A DNA stretch of 64,000 nucleotides, from assembly GCA_036741695.1 (NCBI GenBank), contig DAINRU010000002.1:70334-134333 (forward strand), in the 5' to 3' direction. Positions 1 through 7,685 of this stretch are shown piece by piece. The position numbers and the translations under genes were made by a program. Under the pieces are notes generated by a model, which was given only the letters and a program-made list of their open reading frames with translations, was not told the DNA's origin and did no database searches. Source of the stretch: JAFANK01 sp036741695 (GTDB taxonomy: Bacteria > Vulcanimicrobiota > Vulcanimicrobiia > Eremiobacterales > Eremiobacteraceae). Within the stretch, counting starts at the first letter, position 1, and each line of letters starts with the position of its first letter.

Positions 1-177
1 TGGTCGCCGAAATTCGTCGACTATCTCTTCGTCTCGTTCACGAACGCAAGCGCCTTCAGCCCGACGGACACGATGCCGCTCACGGCCTGGGCGAAGATGC
101 TCTTCTTGGTGCAGGCCCTCGCGTCGCTCTTGACCGTGGCCCTGGTCGCGGCTCGCGCGGTGAATATCCTCAGCTAA
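1..177 (+). CDS. C-terminal end of an integral membrane protein (partial)
   Basis: An open frame enters from the left edge and ends at tandem stops TAATAA (175-180). The 58 visible residues hold one clear hydrophobic segment (about residues 36-50) preceded by a polar stretch with the sequence FSPTDTMPLTAWAKM, and end in VNILS. The combination looks like the last membrane span of a DUF1345-like or ion-channel-like membrane protein, but the family is not certain. Its stop codon overlaps the stop of the convergent gene at 174, so the two genes meet tail to tail with no spacer. Confidence 0.6.
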   Translation, partial: WSPKFVDYLFVSFTNASAFSPTDTMPLTAWAKMLFLVQALASLLTVALVAARAVNILS

Positions 178-1622
178 TAACCCGTATCGGATTGCGTGCA
201 GGGCACCATGACGGCATCGCTCATGCCGTGGATGAGGCGTTTGTCCGCGGGGACCACCGTCGCCAGCACACCAGAGAGCAGCGCCTCGTCGCCCGCCACG
301 AAATAGTACGGGCACAAACGCACGCGACCATCCAAACTGCGGATCGTGTTGTTCGTGAGGTCGAGATAGTCGCTGCGCACGCGGCGGGCTTTGTGGTAGC
401 GCTGCAGGATCTGCGGTGTCTTCTCGAAGGTGGCGAGACCGCCGTCGATGACCGCCATCCATTCGTCGCGGGTGAGGTCGTTCGCGATATACACGCCACG
501 GCTGCCCCAGGCGAGCTCGGAGAAGCCCGAGGGCTTGACGACGTATTGCCGGTCGGACTTGCTCAAGGAGTAGAGCTCGGTCCAGCTCCGGATCTCCCGC
601 CCATCCACTTCGAGCCCAGCGATGACGGCCTGTGGAGGAAGGGCGCGCGGATCCAGCACCCAGGTCTGCGGCATGAGCCGCCGCAGCCGGCCAAAGGTGT
701 CGGCACCAAGCTCCGCCAGCCAGATGCCGTGCAGACTCGGGATGTGGAGCAGCGCGAAGATGAGCTTCTCTTCGAGGAATGCCTTTGGCGGGGGCGTCAT
801 GACCACGCGCTTGTGGCGAGCGGCATAGAGCATGAGCTCTTGCTTGGGGACGTTGAGCAAGTCGAACAGCTCGAAGTTGCGATAGAGCAGATCGACTTTG
901 CGACGCCCGTCAGGCGTGTCGACGACGAGCGCTTCCTCGGTGAAGATGACGTCTTCAGGGTGCACCGTCACGGCATACGCGAGCCCGCTTGCGCGTAAGG
1001 CTTCGGCGACCCATATCATCTCACCGCGGTAGTCCTCCGATTCGGGCGAGACGACGAAGGCGATCGTGGGCTGCTCCCGGCCGGTCGCGGCTTGAGCCAT
1101 GCGCCCGAACCCGCGCACGATGCCGTCGAACTCCCCGACCTGATCGAAGCCAAGCTCGCAATACACGGCGCCCATGGCCCCGACGAAACCCATGCCGCCC
1201 GGGATCGAGTCGAGCTCCGAGGCGATCATACCGTCGTCGGTGAGGATGATATCGGGCCGGATGATGCCCGGGATATCGCTTTTGAAACGGTTCTGACGCT
1301 GCAGCCTCACGATGTGCTCTGGCTTGCCGAGATCGAGGTACTCGTGGAAGAAGCCAGGTGCAGTGCCGCGCACGCTCATGAAGTAGATGCGGTTGACGGC
1401 TCTATAGAGCTTGAGCAAGTCGCCGCCCAGCGTGTGCAGGTTGGCCACGGTCGATGGTGCGAGGGGGAAGGGTTGTGGGGCGATGCGCCAAGCGACGGCG
1501 CTTGCGTCTGCGGTGTCGGGCCCGGCGACACCGCGGAAAAGATTCGGGGCGAGGTGCTCGTGGACGTATCGGGCGCGATCGAGCGGTGTGTCTTGGGGGC
1601 GGAGTTTGACGCTACATGCCAT
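174..1622 (-). CDS. ATP-grasp-like protein (glutathionylspermidine synthase-like), function unknown
   Basis: A 482-residue soluble protein without signal peptide or membrane spans. The C-terminal half has features of the circularly permuted ATP-grasp fold: a lysine in YVVKPSGFSELAWGSRGV (about residue 367) suited to nucleotide binding, followed by an acidic/basic segment ending near residue 470. The N-terminal half has a Gly/Asp-rich loop (SELDSIPGGMGFVG, near 138). Family knowledge suggests ligation of a carboxylate to an amine, as in peptide or polyamine conjugation; the substrate cannot be read from the sequence. The ATG start is followed by MACSVKLRP. It is transcribed away from the ABC transporter genes, separated by about 217 nt. 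The family call is moderate and the reaction is unknown. Confidence 0.55.
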   Translation of the reverse strand: MACSVKLRPQDTPLDRARYVHEHLAPNLFRGVAGPDTADASAVAWRIAPQPFPLAPSTVANLHTLGGDLLKLYRAVNRIYFMSVRGTAPGFFHEYLDLGKPEHIVRLQRQNRFKSDIPGIIRPDIILTDDGMIASELDSIPGGMGFVGAMGAVYCELGFDQVGEFDGIVRGFGRMAQAATGREQPTIAFVVSPESEDYRGEMIWVAEALRASGLAYAVTVHPEDVIFTEEALVVDTPDGRRKVDLLYRNFELFDLLNVPKQELMLYAARHKRVVMTPPPKAFLEEKLIFALLHIPSLHGIWLAELGADTFGRLRRLMPQTWVLDPRALPPQAVIAGLEVDGREIRSWTELYSLSKSDRQYVVKPSGFSELAWGSRGVYIANDLTRDEWMAVIDGGLATFEKTPQILQRYHKARRVRSDYLDLTNNTIRSLDGRVRLCPYYFVAGDEALLSGVLATVVPADKRLIHGMSDAVMVPCTQSDTGY

Positions 1623-1839
1623 ACGTCAACACTCTTCGTAGTGCAAGCCTGGACAGGGTGGACACGCAGGCGGGATCTTGGGCATGCTTAAGAGCCGGAA
1701 GAGATGGCGGATCATGGCCTCGTGAGTTCGATTGGTGCGCGAGCGGAGCCTTCGGCCCGGGGGCCTTGTCTTTCGGAACGGCTGAGATGCTGTCTACCCA
1801 GGCAGGCCCCATTTTAAAAGAGAAGCCGGGCAGCCGACT
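1623..1839. other. Divergent intergenic region
   Basis: This 217-nt spacer separates the minus-strand ATP-grasp-like gene from the + strand ABC transporter and should carry both promoters. I see no convincing -35/-10 pair on either strand. An AT-rich patch (CCATTTTAAAAGAG, near 1810) lies about 25 nt before the transporter ATG. A GC-rich palindromic stretch lies around 1750-1765. A TTCGATT near 1726 is not supported by a tRNA fold. Confidence 0.4.
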
Positions 1840-2769
1840 ATGTGCGCCATCTCATCGATCGTCTACGCCCGCTCGCTGACCAAGAGGTATGGCGCGATCG
1901 AGGCCGTGCGGGGGATAGACTTCTCTATCTCCGCGGGGGAATGCTATGGATTCCTCGGCGTGAACGGTGCCGGTAAGACCTCGACCATGAAGATGATCTA
2001 CTGCCGCATCGCGCGCACTTCGGGCGAGCTTGGCGTGCTCGGCATGGACCCCGCGCGCGACGCGTCGCGCATCAAGCAGCGGCTCGGCGTGGTGGCGCAA
2101 GAGAACGCGCTCGACCCGGAACTCGACGTCGTCGAGAACCTGCTGCTCTACGCCTCGTTCTTCGGAGTCACCGGAGCCGCTGCGCGCCGCCGCGCAGACG
2201 AGCTGCTCGAGCTCGTCGCCATCTCCGGCAAAGAGCGGGCGCTCGTGCGCGAGCTCTCCGGCGGGATGAAGCGCAGGCTCGTCATCGCCCGGGCGCTGGT
2301 CAACGACCCCGACATCCTCGTGCTGGACGAGCCGACGACCGGACTCGATCCGCAAGCCCGGCTGCTCGTGTGGGAGAAGCTGACCCGTCTGCTGGAGCGC
2401 GGCTTGACGCTCTTGCTGACCACGCATTATATGGAAGAGGCGGCGCGTCTGTGCAACCGCGTCGCGGTCATCGACGAGGGAAGAATACTGGCGGAGGGGC
2501 AGCCGTCGCAGCTCATCGAGCGCTTCGCGGCCCAGGACGTCTTGGAGCTCGTCGACGTCGGCGGGCGTCTGCCCGACGACGAGCGTCTCGATGGGCTCGT
2601 GCTGCGACGCGAGCGGCACGGCGAAACGCAATACCTCTACACCGCCGATAATCGCGTGCTCTTGCATCGGCTCGCCGAACTTGGATTCGACCCACCGCGT
2701 CACGTCGCTCGTCAGGCGACCCTCGAGGACGTCTTCTTGAACATCACCGGCCGAGGCTTGAGCGAATGA
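1840..2769 (+). CDS. ABC transporter ATP-binding protein, NodI/DrrA-like
   Basis: A 309-residue ATPase with every expected element: Walker A GVNGAGKT (residues 40-47), Q-loop Gln87, signature LSGGM (139-143), Walker B ILVLDEP (159-165) and switch His196 (TTHYMEEA). About 80 residues follow the H-loop, as is usual for the NodI/DrrA export branch. It overlaps the permease gene by 4 nt (ATGA), so the two are translationally coupled and form a two-component exporter. NodI-type systems export lipo-oligosaccharides or hydrophobic compounds; here the cargo is unknown. The ATG at 1840 is only weakly supported by upstream purines, but the N-terminal beta-strand YARSLTKRYG requires a start close to it. 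Confidence 0.9.
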   Translation: MCAISSIVYARSLTKRYGAIEAVRGIDFSISAGECYGFLGVNGAGKTSTMKMIYCRIARTSGELGVLGMDPARDASRIKQRLGVVAQENALDPELDVVENLLLYASFFGVTGAAARRRADELLELVAISGKERALVRELSGGMKRRLVIARALVNDPDILVLDEPTTGLDPQARLLVWEKLTRLLERGLTLLLTTHYMEEAARLCNRVAVIDEGRILAEGQPSQLIERFAAQDVLELVDVGGRLPDDERLDGLVLRRERHGETQYLYTADNRVLLHRLAELGFDPPRHVARQATLEDVFLNITGRGLSE

Positions 2770-3542
2770 ACGCGCTGACGGCGTTCTTCACGCCCAATGC
2801 ATGGCGCGTCTTCCGGCGCAACATGCTGGCCTGGCAGAAGTACGCCTGGTCCAGCGTGGCCATCAACATCGTCGAACCCTTCGCATACTTTCTCGCGCTG
2901 GGTTTCGGTCTCGGGGCCTATTTCTCGCTCACGGGCTACGGATCGCTCGTGCAATTCATGGCGCCTGGCTTTTTGGGACTCACGGCGCTCAACACCGCCA
3001 CCTTCGATGCGTCCTGGGGTTGCTACGAACGGCGCGTCTTCAACGGCGTGTACGAGTCGATGGTCACGGCACCAGTCGACCCGCTCGAGATCGCCGCAGG
3101 CGAATACATCTGGCAAGCGTTCCGCTCGGTGCTGTACGGTTCGCTTTTCCTTGCCGTCATCGCGGGCTTTGGGCTCGTGCATTCGTGGTGGGCGCTGCTC
3201 TGCCCGGTGATGCTCGCGCTCTGCGGTATCGTCTTCGCCATCCCGGCGCTGCTCGTCTCGTTTGTGGTGAAGACACAAGAGCACTTGTTCTACTATTTCT
3301 CGTTCGTGGCGACCCCGATGGTGATGATCGGTGGTGTGTTCTTTCCGCTCGACAAGTTCCCGCACTGGGCGCTGGCGCTCGCCTGGCTGACCCCGCTCTA
3401 CCACGCGGTCAAGGTGTTCCGTTCCCTCGTCATGGGCACGGTCACGGCGAGCACCGGGCTTGAGGCCCTGTGGGTGATCGCGGCCATCGTGCTCTTGGCG
3501 TTCGTGCCGGTCCGGAGCATCCGCGCGCGCTTGGCGAACTAG
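2766..3542 (+). CDS. ABC-2 type transporter permease, NodJ-like
   Basis: A 258-residue membrane protein with about six hydrophobic segments and an amphipathic N-terminus (FFTPNAWRVFRRNMLAWQKY), the arrangement of NodJ and other ABC-2 permeases. The segment YFSFVATPMVMIGGVFFPLD (near residues 177-197) is the typical ABC-2 signature stretch. It is the membrane partner of the ATPase immediately upstream, whose stop overlaps its ATG. Its 3' end overlaps the stop of the convergent thioredoxin-like gene by 4 nt. Substrate unknown. Confidence 0.9.
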   Translation: MNALTAFFTPNAWRVFRRNMLAWQKYAWSSVAINIVEPFAYFLALGFGLGAYFSLTGYGSLVQFMAPGFLGLTALNTATFDASWGCYERRVFNGVYESMVTAPVDPLEIAAGEYIWQAFRSVLYGSLFLAVIAGFGLVHSWWALLCPVMLALCGIVFAIPALLVSFVVKTQEHLFYYFSFVATPMVMIGGVFFPLDKFPHWALALAWLTPLYHAVKVFRSLVMGTVTASTGLEALWVIAAIVLLAFVPVRSIRARLAN

Positions 3543-4030
3543 TGGCTGATGAGCTCCATATTCCGGGCGAACACCTCGGGCGTCATGTAGCCGCGCCAGA
3601 TGGCGCGGACGACGCCGTGCTTGTCGATGAAGACGCTCTGTGGGATCGCGGCCACGCCGAAATCTGCGCCCACCTGTCCTTCATCGATGCCGACGAGATA
3701 CTGGATGGAATATTGTTTGAGGAACGGCTTGACGAGATCGGGCGATTCCTCTTGGTCCAGACCCAAAAAGACCACCCGCCCTTTATACGCGGGGTAGTTC
3801 TTGACGATGTTCGGCAGCTCGAGTTTGCACGGCGGACACCAGGTGGCGAAAAAATTGACGAAGACCGGCCGGCCGGCGAAGCGCGCGGAAGTCAGGCGAG
3901 CGCCGTCCAGGCTGGTGAACGAGAACTGTGGCGACGGCTTGCCGACGGCGGCGATCTGTTCCGCTGCGGCGGGCGACGCCAAGCACAGCGCGGCGGCGCA
4001 GGCTAGCATGGCATGTGTGCGTCTGGACAT
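3539..4030 (-). CDS. Exported thiol-disulfide oxidoreductase, TlpA/ResA-like
   Basis: A 163-residue protein with a cleavable signal peptide (hydrophobic core about residues 8-22, cut near AAA-EQ) and a thioredoxin fold. The redox motif WCPPC is at residues 64-68, and the cis-proline of the fold is in AAIPQSVFID (near 127-136). TlpA/ResA proteins act outside the cytoplasmic membrane, usually reducing disulfides, for example during cytochrome c maturation. No cytochrome or Ccm gene is adjacent, so the client is unknown. Many extracytoplasmic proteins in this window, including the pilins, carry CxxC motifs, but a link would be speculation. Confidence 0.88.
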   Translation of the reverse strand: MSRRTHAMLACAAALCLASPAAAEQIAAVGKPSPQFSFTSLDGARLTSARFAGRPVFVNFFATWCPPCKLELPNIVKNYPAYKGRVVFLGLDQEESPDLVKPFLKQYSIQYLVGIDEGQVGADFGVAAIPQSVFIDKHGVVRAIWRGYMTPEVFARNMELISH

Positions 4031-4232
4031 CGTGAGCCTTTCTCCGTCTCGTGCGAGCCGCGATTCGCTCGCATTTTATACGTTCGCGTGTTCGCTTTTG
4101 GAACACTGCGTACCGACCATCCCACCCCGACGTTTGGCATACATGCCGTTTCACATAGATAAAGGAGGGTGCTCACGACCGGGGGAAACGAGCGAGACCT
4201 TTCGGGCATCCGTGTTTTAAGCGGAGGCGCAA
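4031..4232. other. Divergent intergenic region before csrA
   Basis: A 202-nt spacer between the divergent tlpA-like gene and csrA. On the + strand a TTGGCA (4134-4139) with a TAGATA 16 nt downstream (4156-4161) is a weak sigma-70-like candidate for csrA. Two GGA-containing purine runs (AAAGGAGGG near 4161-4169 and GCGGAGG before the ATG) lie in the leader. CsrA binds GGA motifs in its targets, so autoregulation is possible but not shown. Confidence 0.3.
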
Positions 4233-4433
4233 ATGCTCGTTTTGACCCGTAAGATCAACCAAGAGATCGTGATCGGCGACGATATCCGGATCACGGTCGT
4301 GGCCGTGGGCAGTGATCACGTCAAGATCGGGATCACCGCTCCTCGTTCGATTCCGGTGCATCGCTCGGAGATATACAAAGAGCGACAAAGCCTCGTCCTC
4401 GCAGGAAACGGAGCGCACAAACCGACGAACTAG
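4233..4433 (+). CDS. csrA: Carbon storage regulator CsrA
   Basis: A 66-residue protein that begins MLVLTRKINQEIVIGDDI and continues with VKIGITAP and the helix IPVHRSEIYKE, which matches CsrA/RsmA along its length. CsrA is a small dimer that binds GGA motifs in mRNA leaders and changes translation or stability of mRNAs for central metabolism, motility and biofilm. The start is fixed by a GGAGG about 7 nt upstream and by the invariant MLxLxR N-terminus. In many bacteria csrA sits beside fliW and flagellar genes; neither is visible here, and the motility genes in this window are for type IV pili. A strong hairpin terminator follows at once. Confidence 0.97.
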   Translation: MLVLTRKINQEIVIGDDIRITVVAVGSDHVKIGITAPRSIPVHRSEIYKERQSLVLAGNGAHKPTN

Positions 4434-4475
4434 CTCGGGCGGGGTGTGCGGACGCACCTTCCACGGACGTCATCG

Positions 4476-4501
4476 CGGACCGCCGGGTCCGTTTCTTTTT
4501 T
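4476..4501 (+). terminator. Rho-independent terminator after csrA
   Basis: A 6-bp GC-rich stem (CGGACC 4476-4481 with GGTCCG 4486-4491), a 4-nt loop and a T-rich tail (TTTCTTTTTTC). It lies 42 nt after the csrA stop and just before the stop codon of the convergent gene. Confidence 0.85.
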
Positions 4502-4514
4502 CTCTCGACCTCAC

Positions 4515-5216
4515 TTAGCGTTCGCCGAGCAGGGCGCGCAACGTCGATAGGACAGCGACAGCCGCCTCGTCACGCTCGCGTTGCGATTGTGCGCTCTCGG
4601 CTGCATGCAGATAGCGGTGCCAGGCAAGTGACACGGACGAGCGCCGGTATGCCGCCAGCACGGCCGACACAACCCCGCGCGTCGACGATTGCGCGCCCAC
4701 GAGCCGGTCCGGCAGACAGGCTGCAGCGATGAGCGACGCGACGCCGGCTCGCGCGTCGGCGCTCAGGCCGGACACGACCTCGAGATCCGACCGGCGCAGC
4801 GTCACCTCAAGGGCGGCGCCGTCACTGGAGATCGAAAACGGCGCGGCATCCAGCCCGAGGCTGCCCAGCGCAGCTTGCGCAGGCGTTGGATAGCAGCGCA
4901 GTGCTGCGGTCAGCGCATCGTGATCGATCGGTCCGCTCCAGCCCACCTGCGACAAGCTGACCTGGGCTATCGGACGGCGCAGCGTCATGTCGCCGGATCT
5001 ATCCGTCGAGGCGCGAGTCTCTTCAAGCGGCTCGGTCTCGATGAGCTGGTCTTCACCAGCGTCGAAGATCTCGTCTGCGGCAGCCTCGATCTCGGAGGGC
5101 TCATCGGCCATCAAGCCCGCCTGTCGCCGCCGGCGCTCGTGCAGGAGCAGCATATCGGCGGGAACGCGCCGCCGACCCTGCGCCGTCACGACGCCCGCCT
5201 CCACCATTGCCACCAT
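4515..5216 (-). CDS. Uncharacterised protein downstream of the ExeA-like ATPase
   Basis: A 233-residue protein I do not recognise. The N-terminus is basic (GRRRVPADMLLLHERRRRQ), then comes a strongly acidic, probably disordered stretch (about residues 37-70, many Glu/Asp), then a region of about 150 residues with alternating hydrophobic and helical segments. There is no signal peptide or membrane span. Its start overlaps the end of the ExeA-like gene by 31 nt, so it is very likely co-expressed and may be a partner of that ATPase. The exact start is uncertain (second ATG at 5207). Confidence 0.6.
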   Translation of the reverse strand: MVAMVEAGVVTAQGRRRVPADMLLLHERRRRQAGLMADEPSEIEAAADEIFDAGEDQLIETEPLEETRASTDRSGDMTLRRPIAQVSLSQVGWSGPIDHDALTAALRCYPTPAQAALGSLGLDAAPFSISSDGAALEVTLRRSDLEVVSGLSADARAGVASLIAAACLPDRLVGAQSSTRGVVSAVLAAYRRSSVSLAWHRYLHAAESAQSQRERDEAAVAVLSTLRALLGER

Positions 5217-6082
5217 GGACGCGGCGACGATGGCTGCGCGGCGAAGACCGATGTGGCACTCGCGAGCGACAGCGGAATGATTCTCGAGGCTGCGGCGTCG
5301 ACATCTTGGCCGCGCACTTCGCGCCGTGCGTATTCGGCTGCGACCTCCATCGATTCGCGCGCGAGCGCTGTCAAGCGCCTCGGGATGCCGGAGCTGCGCG
5401 TGAGAAGCGCCTGCAGCGCCTCATCCGCGAACGGCGAGCGGTTCCCGGCAAATCCGGCGCAGCGCAGCCGGTGGTGGAGCAAGCCGGCGGACTCTGCCGC
5501 TGACAACGGCCGAAGTTCGACCCACAGCGCGACGCGATCGCTGAAATTCGGATGACGCACGATCGCGGCGGCGAGCTCCATCTGGCCGGAGAGCGCGATG
5601 CACAGCAGCTTGCGATCGTCGAGCTGATAGTTCAACAGGGCGCGCAGTGTCTCGAGCAGTTCCTCCGGCAAGAGCTGCGCCTCGTCGATGAAGAGGATCG
5701 GCTGCCGGCCGGCGGCCGCAGCCTCGAAAAGGCAACGCTTGAGCGAGTCTTTGACGGTGCGCAGCGGCGCCGTGGCGTCGATCTCGAAACCCAACGCGTC
5801 GGCGATCGCGACGAGCAGTTCGGTCTCATCGGCAAAGGTGGGATCGAGGATCGCGCCCACAAGGTTGCGTTCGTCACAGGCGAGCTCGGATTCGACCGCA
5901 TTGAACAATGTGGTCTTGCCCGCCCCGATAGGGCCCACCACGACGGCGAGCCCGCGACCATGCGCGAGGCATTGGGCCAGACGCCGGCGGCCGTGGGCTC
6001 CGGGCAGCGTATCGTAGTAGAACGCTGGGTCGGCCGTGTCCAAAAACGGGTCTCGGTTCAGCCCAAACGCTTCGAGGAACAT
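5186..6082 (-). CDS. ExeA/GspA-like AAA ATPase
   Basis: A 298-residue AAA ATPase starting MFLEAFGLNRDPF, the hallmark N-terminus of ExeA/GspA and related TniB-like proteins; an upstream in-frame ATG at 6181 would add 33 unrelated residues and was rejected. Walker A is VGPIGAGKTT (residues about 50-59), Walker B is ILFIDEAQLL (about 131-140), and sensor-type residues follow. The protein ends in a Trp-rich tail (PWWQWWRR). ExeA with ExeB positions the secretin of type II secretion; distant relatives serve transposons. No transposase or inverted repeats are visible, and a secretin (PilQ) is encoded 37 kb away, so a role in secretin assembly is possible but unproved. Confidence 0.82.
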   Translation of the reverse strand: MFLEAFGLNRDPFLDTADPAFYYDTLPGAHGRRRLAQCLAHGRGLAVVVGPIGAGKTTLFNAVESELACDERNLVGAILDPTFADETELLVAIADALGFEIDATAPLRTVKDSLKRCLFEAAAAGRQPILFIDEAQLLPEELLETLRALLNYQLDDRKLLCIALSGQMELAAAIVRHPNFSDRVALWVELRPLSAAESAGLLHHRLRCAGFAGNRSPFADEALQALLTRSSGIPRRLTALARESMEVAAEYARREVRGQDVDAAASRIIPLSLASATSVFAAQPSSPRPWWQWWRRAS

Positions 6083-6138
6083 CGCAATCGCGGGGTTCAA
6101 GCGGGCCGCAAGCACCCCCTGGAGTGCGCAGGAGCCAA

Positions 6139-6168
6139 TTGCAAGGCCCCTCAAGCCCGTGATATAAT
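6139..6168 (+). promoter_or_regulatory. Sigma-70-type promoter of the rpsB operon
   Basis: TTGCAA (6139-6144) and a perfect TATAAT (6163-6168) are separated by 18 nt, giving a predicted start near 6175 and a leader of about 130 nt before rpsB. The leader contains a short hairpin (GGCGGA 6202-6207 with TCCGCC 6218-6223), which could be part of an S2 autoregulatory structure; that role is inferred. The promoter lies within the 5' region of the divergent ATPase gene. Confidence 0.75.
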
Positions 6169-6307
6169 GCTCGGAGCGCAAGTTTAGGGCAGTTCGGCGC
6201 GGGCGGAGGCGGCAGCTTCCGCCATCTGTGCGTCATATGGCTAAGGGACGACGCACGACGCCCTAGGAATGCCGCCGCTTTTGCGTGCGGCTGAAAGGCA
6301 GACTACC

Positions 6308-7078
6308 GTGACCGGGACCTCGATCATCTCCATGAAGCAGCTCCTCGAGGCAGGAGTGCATTTCGGGCACCAGACCCGCCGTTGGAATCCGAAGATGGCC
6401 CGCTACATCTTCCAGGAACGCAACGGGATCTACATCATCGACCTGCAGAAGACGGTCGTCAAGCTGCGCGAAGTCTACGACGCGGTCAAAGACATGTCGC
6501 GTCGCGGTAAGATCTTCCTGTTCGTGGGCACGAAGAAACAAGCCCAGGATGTCGTGCGGGAAGAAGCCGAGCGCGCGGGCATGTTCTACGTCAACCAGCG
6601 CTGGCTGGGCGGCACGCTGACGAATTTCCAGACCATCCAAAAGCGCATCGCGCGTCTGCGCGAGCTCGAACGCCAACGCGACACCGGATTATTCGAAGTG
6701 CTGACCAAGAAAGAGGTCAGCAAGCTCGAGGACGAGCTCAACCGCCTAGAGCGTTTTCTCAGCGGCATCAAAGACATGCCGAGATTGCCCGACGCGATCT
6801 ATATCGTCGACCCGCGCAAGGAGCGCATCGCCGTGTTGGAGGCGCGCAAGCTCAAGATCCCGATCATCGCCGTCATCGATACGAACTGCGATCCGGACGA
6901 GATCGACTACCCGATCCCGGGCAATGACGACGCCATCCGCGCCGTCAAGCTCATGACCGGCAAGATCGCCGACGCGATCCTCGAGGGTCGCACGGAGACC
7001 GAATCCGCGGTGGAAGCCGCAGAAGAAGCGGCCGCGCAGACCGTCGGCGGCGCGGAGACGATCACGGCGGTGCCCTAG
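6308..7078 (+). CDS. rpsB: 30S ribosomal protein S2
   Basis: A protein of 256 residues with the S2 core from ISMKQLLEAGVHFGHQTRRWNPKM onward, the segment QRWLGGTLTNF and the C-terminal DTNCDPDEIDYPIPGNDDA. S2 joins the small subunit late and is needed for S1 binding. I chose GTG at 6308 because it leaves the usual short lead before ISMKQLLEAG and has AAAGG about 10 nt upstream; an ATG at 6269 would add 13 atypical residues. First gene of the rpsB-tsf-pyrH-frr order that is conserved across bacteria. The last 30 residues are Ala/Glu-rich. Confidence 0.97.
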   Translation: MTGTSIISMKQLLEAGVHFGHQTRRWNPKMARYIFQERNGIYIIDLQKTVVKLREVYDAVKDMSRRGKIFLFVGTKKQAQDVVREEAERAGMFYVNQRWLGGTLTNFQTIQKRIARLRELERQRDTGLFEVLTKKEVSKLEDELNRLERFLSGIKDMPRLPDAIYIVDPRKERIAVLEARKLKIPIIAVIDTNCDPDEIDYPIPGNDDAIRAVKLMTGKIADAILEGRTETESAVEAAEEAAAQTVGGAETITAVP

Positions 7079-7133
7079 AGCGGATCTGACAAGGTCCGAT
7101 GCTGCATATGCGAGGAAACGGAAAACGTTGAAA

Positions 7134-7685
7134 ATGGCAGAGTACACCCCAAGCGCAGCCGACGTCAAGGCGCTGCGCGACGCGACGAACGCTCCGGTCA
7201 TGGATTGCCGCCGGGCGCTTGCCGAGTCAGCCGGCGATTTCGAGCGGGCGAAAAGGCTTGTCGCCGAGCGCGGCCAGCAGATCGCCGCGAAGAAGGCCGA
7301 CAAAGAGACAAGCGAAGGTTTCATCGGCCACTACATCCATCAGGGCGGCAAGCTCGGCGTGCTCGTCGAGCTCGCCTGCCAGACGGATTTTGTCGCCAAG
7401 AACGAGCTGTTCCAGAAGCTGGCGCACGATCTTGCGGTGCACATCTGCGCATCGCGGCCGCGATACGTCAGCCGCGAGGACGTGCCCGAGGCTGAAGCCA
7501 AGGCGAAAGAGGCCGAGTTCGATGGCAAGGTCGACAAGTATTACGAAGAGGTGGTGCTACTCGAGCAGCCGTACGTCCGCGATGAGACCAAGATGATCAA
7601 GGAACTCATCGATTCGGCGATCGGGGTCTTGGGCGAGAACATCAAGGTGCGCCGCTTCGCACGGTTCGACATCGGCGAGTCATGA
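7134..7685 (+). CDS. tsf: Translation elongation factor Ts
   Basis: A short EF-Ts of 183 residues. The N-terminal UBA-like region has the motif ALRDATNAPVMDCRRAL (consensus LRE.TGAGMMDCK.AL), and the core contains ACQTDFVAKNELF, which contacts EF-Tu. EF-Ts releases GDP from EF-Tu. The length matches the compact, single-core-domain form found in thermophiles, cyanobacteria and similar groups rather than the 280-residue E. coli form. ATG 7134 fits the family N-terminus; a TTG at 7128 is an alternative. It ends in an ATGA overlap with pyrH. Confidence 0.96.
   Translation: MAEYTPSAADVKALRDATNAPVMDCRRALAESAGDFERAKRLVAERGQQIAAKKADKETSEGFIGHYIHQGGKLGVLVELACQTDFVAKNELFQKLAHDLAVHICASRPRYVSREDVPEAEAKAKEAEFDGKVDKYYEEVVLLEQPYVRDETKMIKELIDSAIGVLGENIKVRRFARFDIGES

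Noticed and set aside
1715..1745. tRNA-like TTCGATT element
   Set aside because: No acceptor stem, anticodon arm or CCA-compatible fold could be built around it.
5186..6082. Transposon-related (TniB) interpretation of the ExeA-like ATPase
   Set aside because: No transposase, resolvase or end repeats nearby, and neighbours are chromosomal housekeeping genes; kept only as an alternative.
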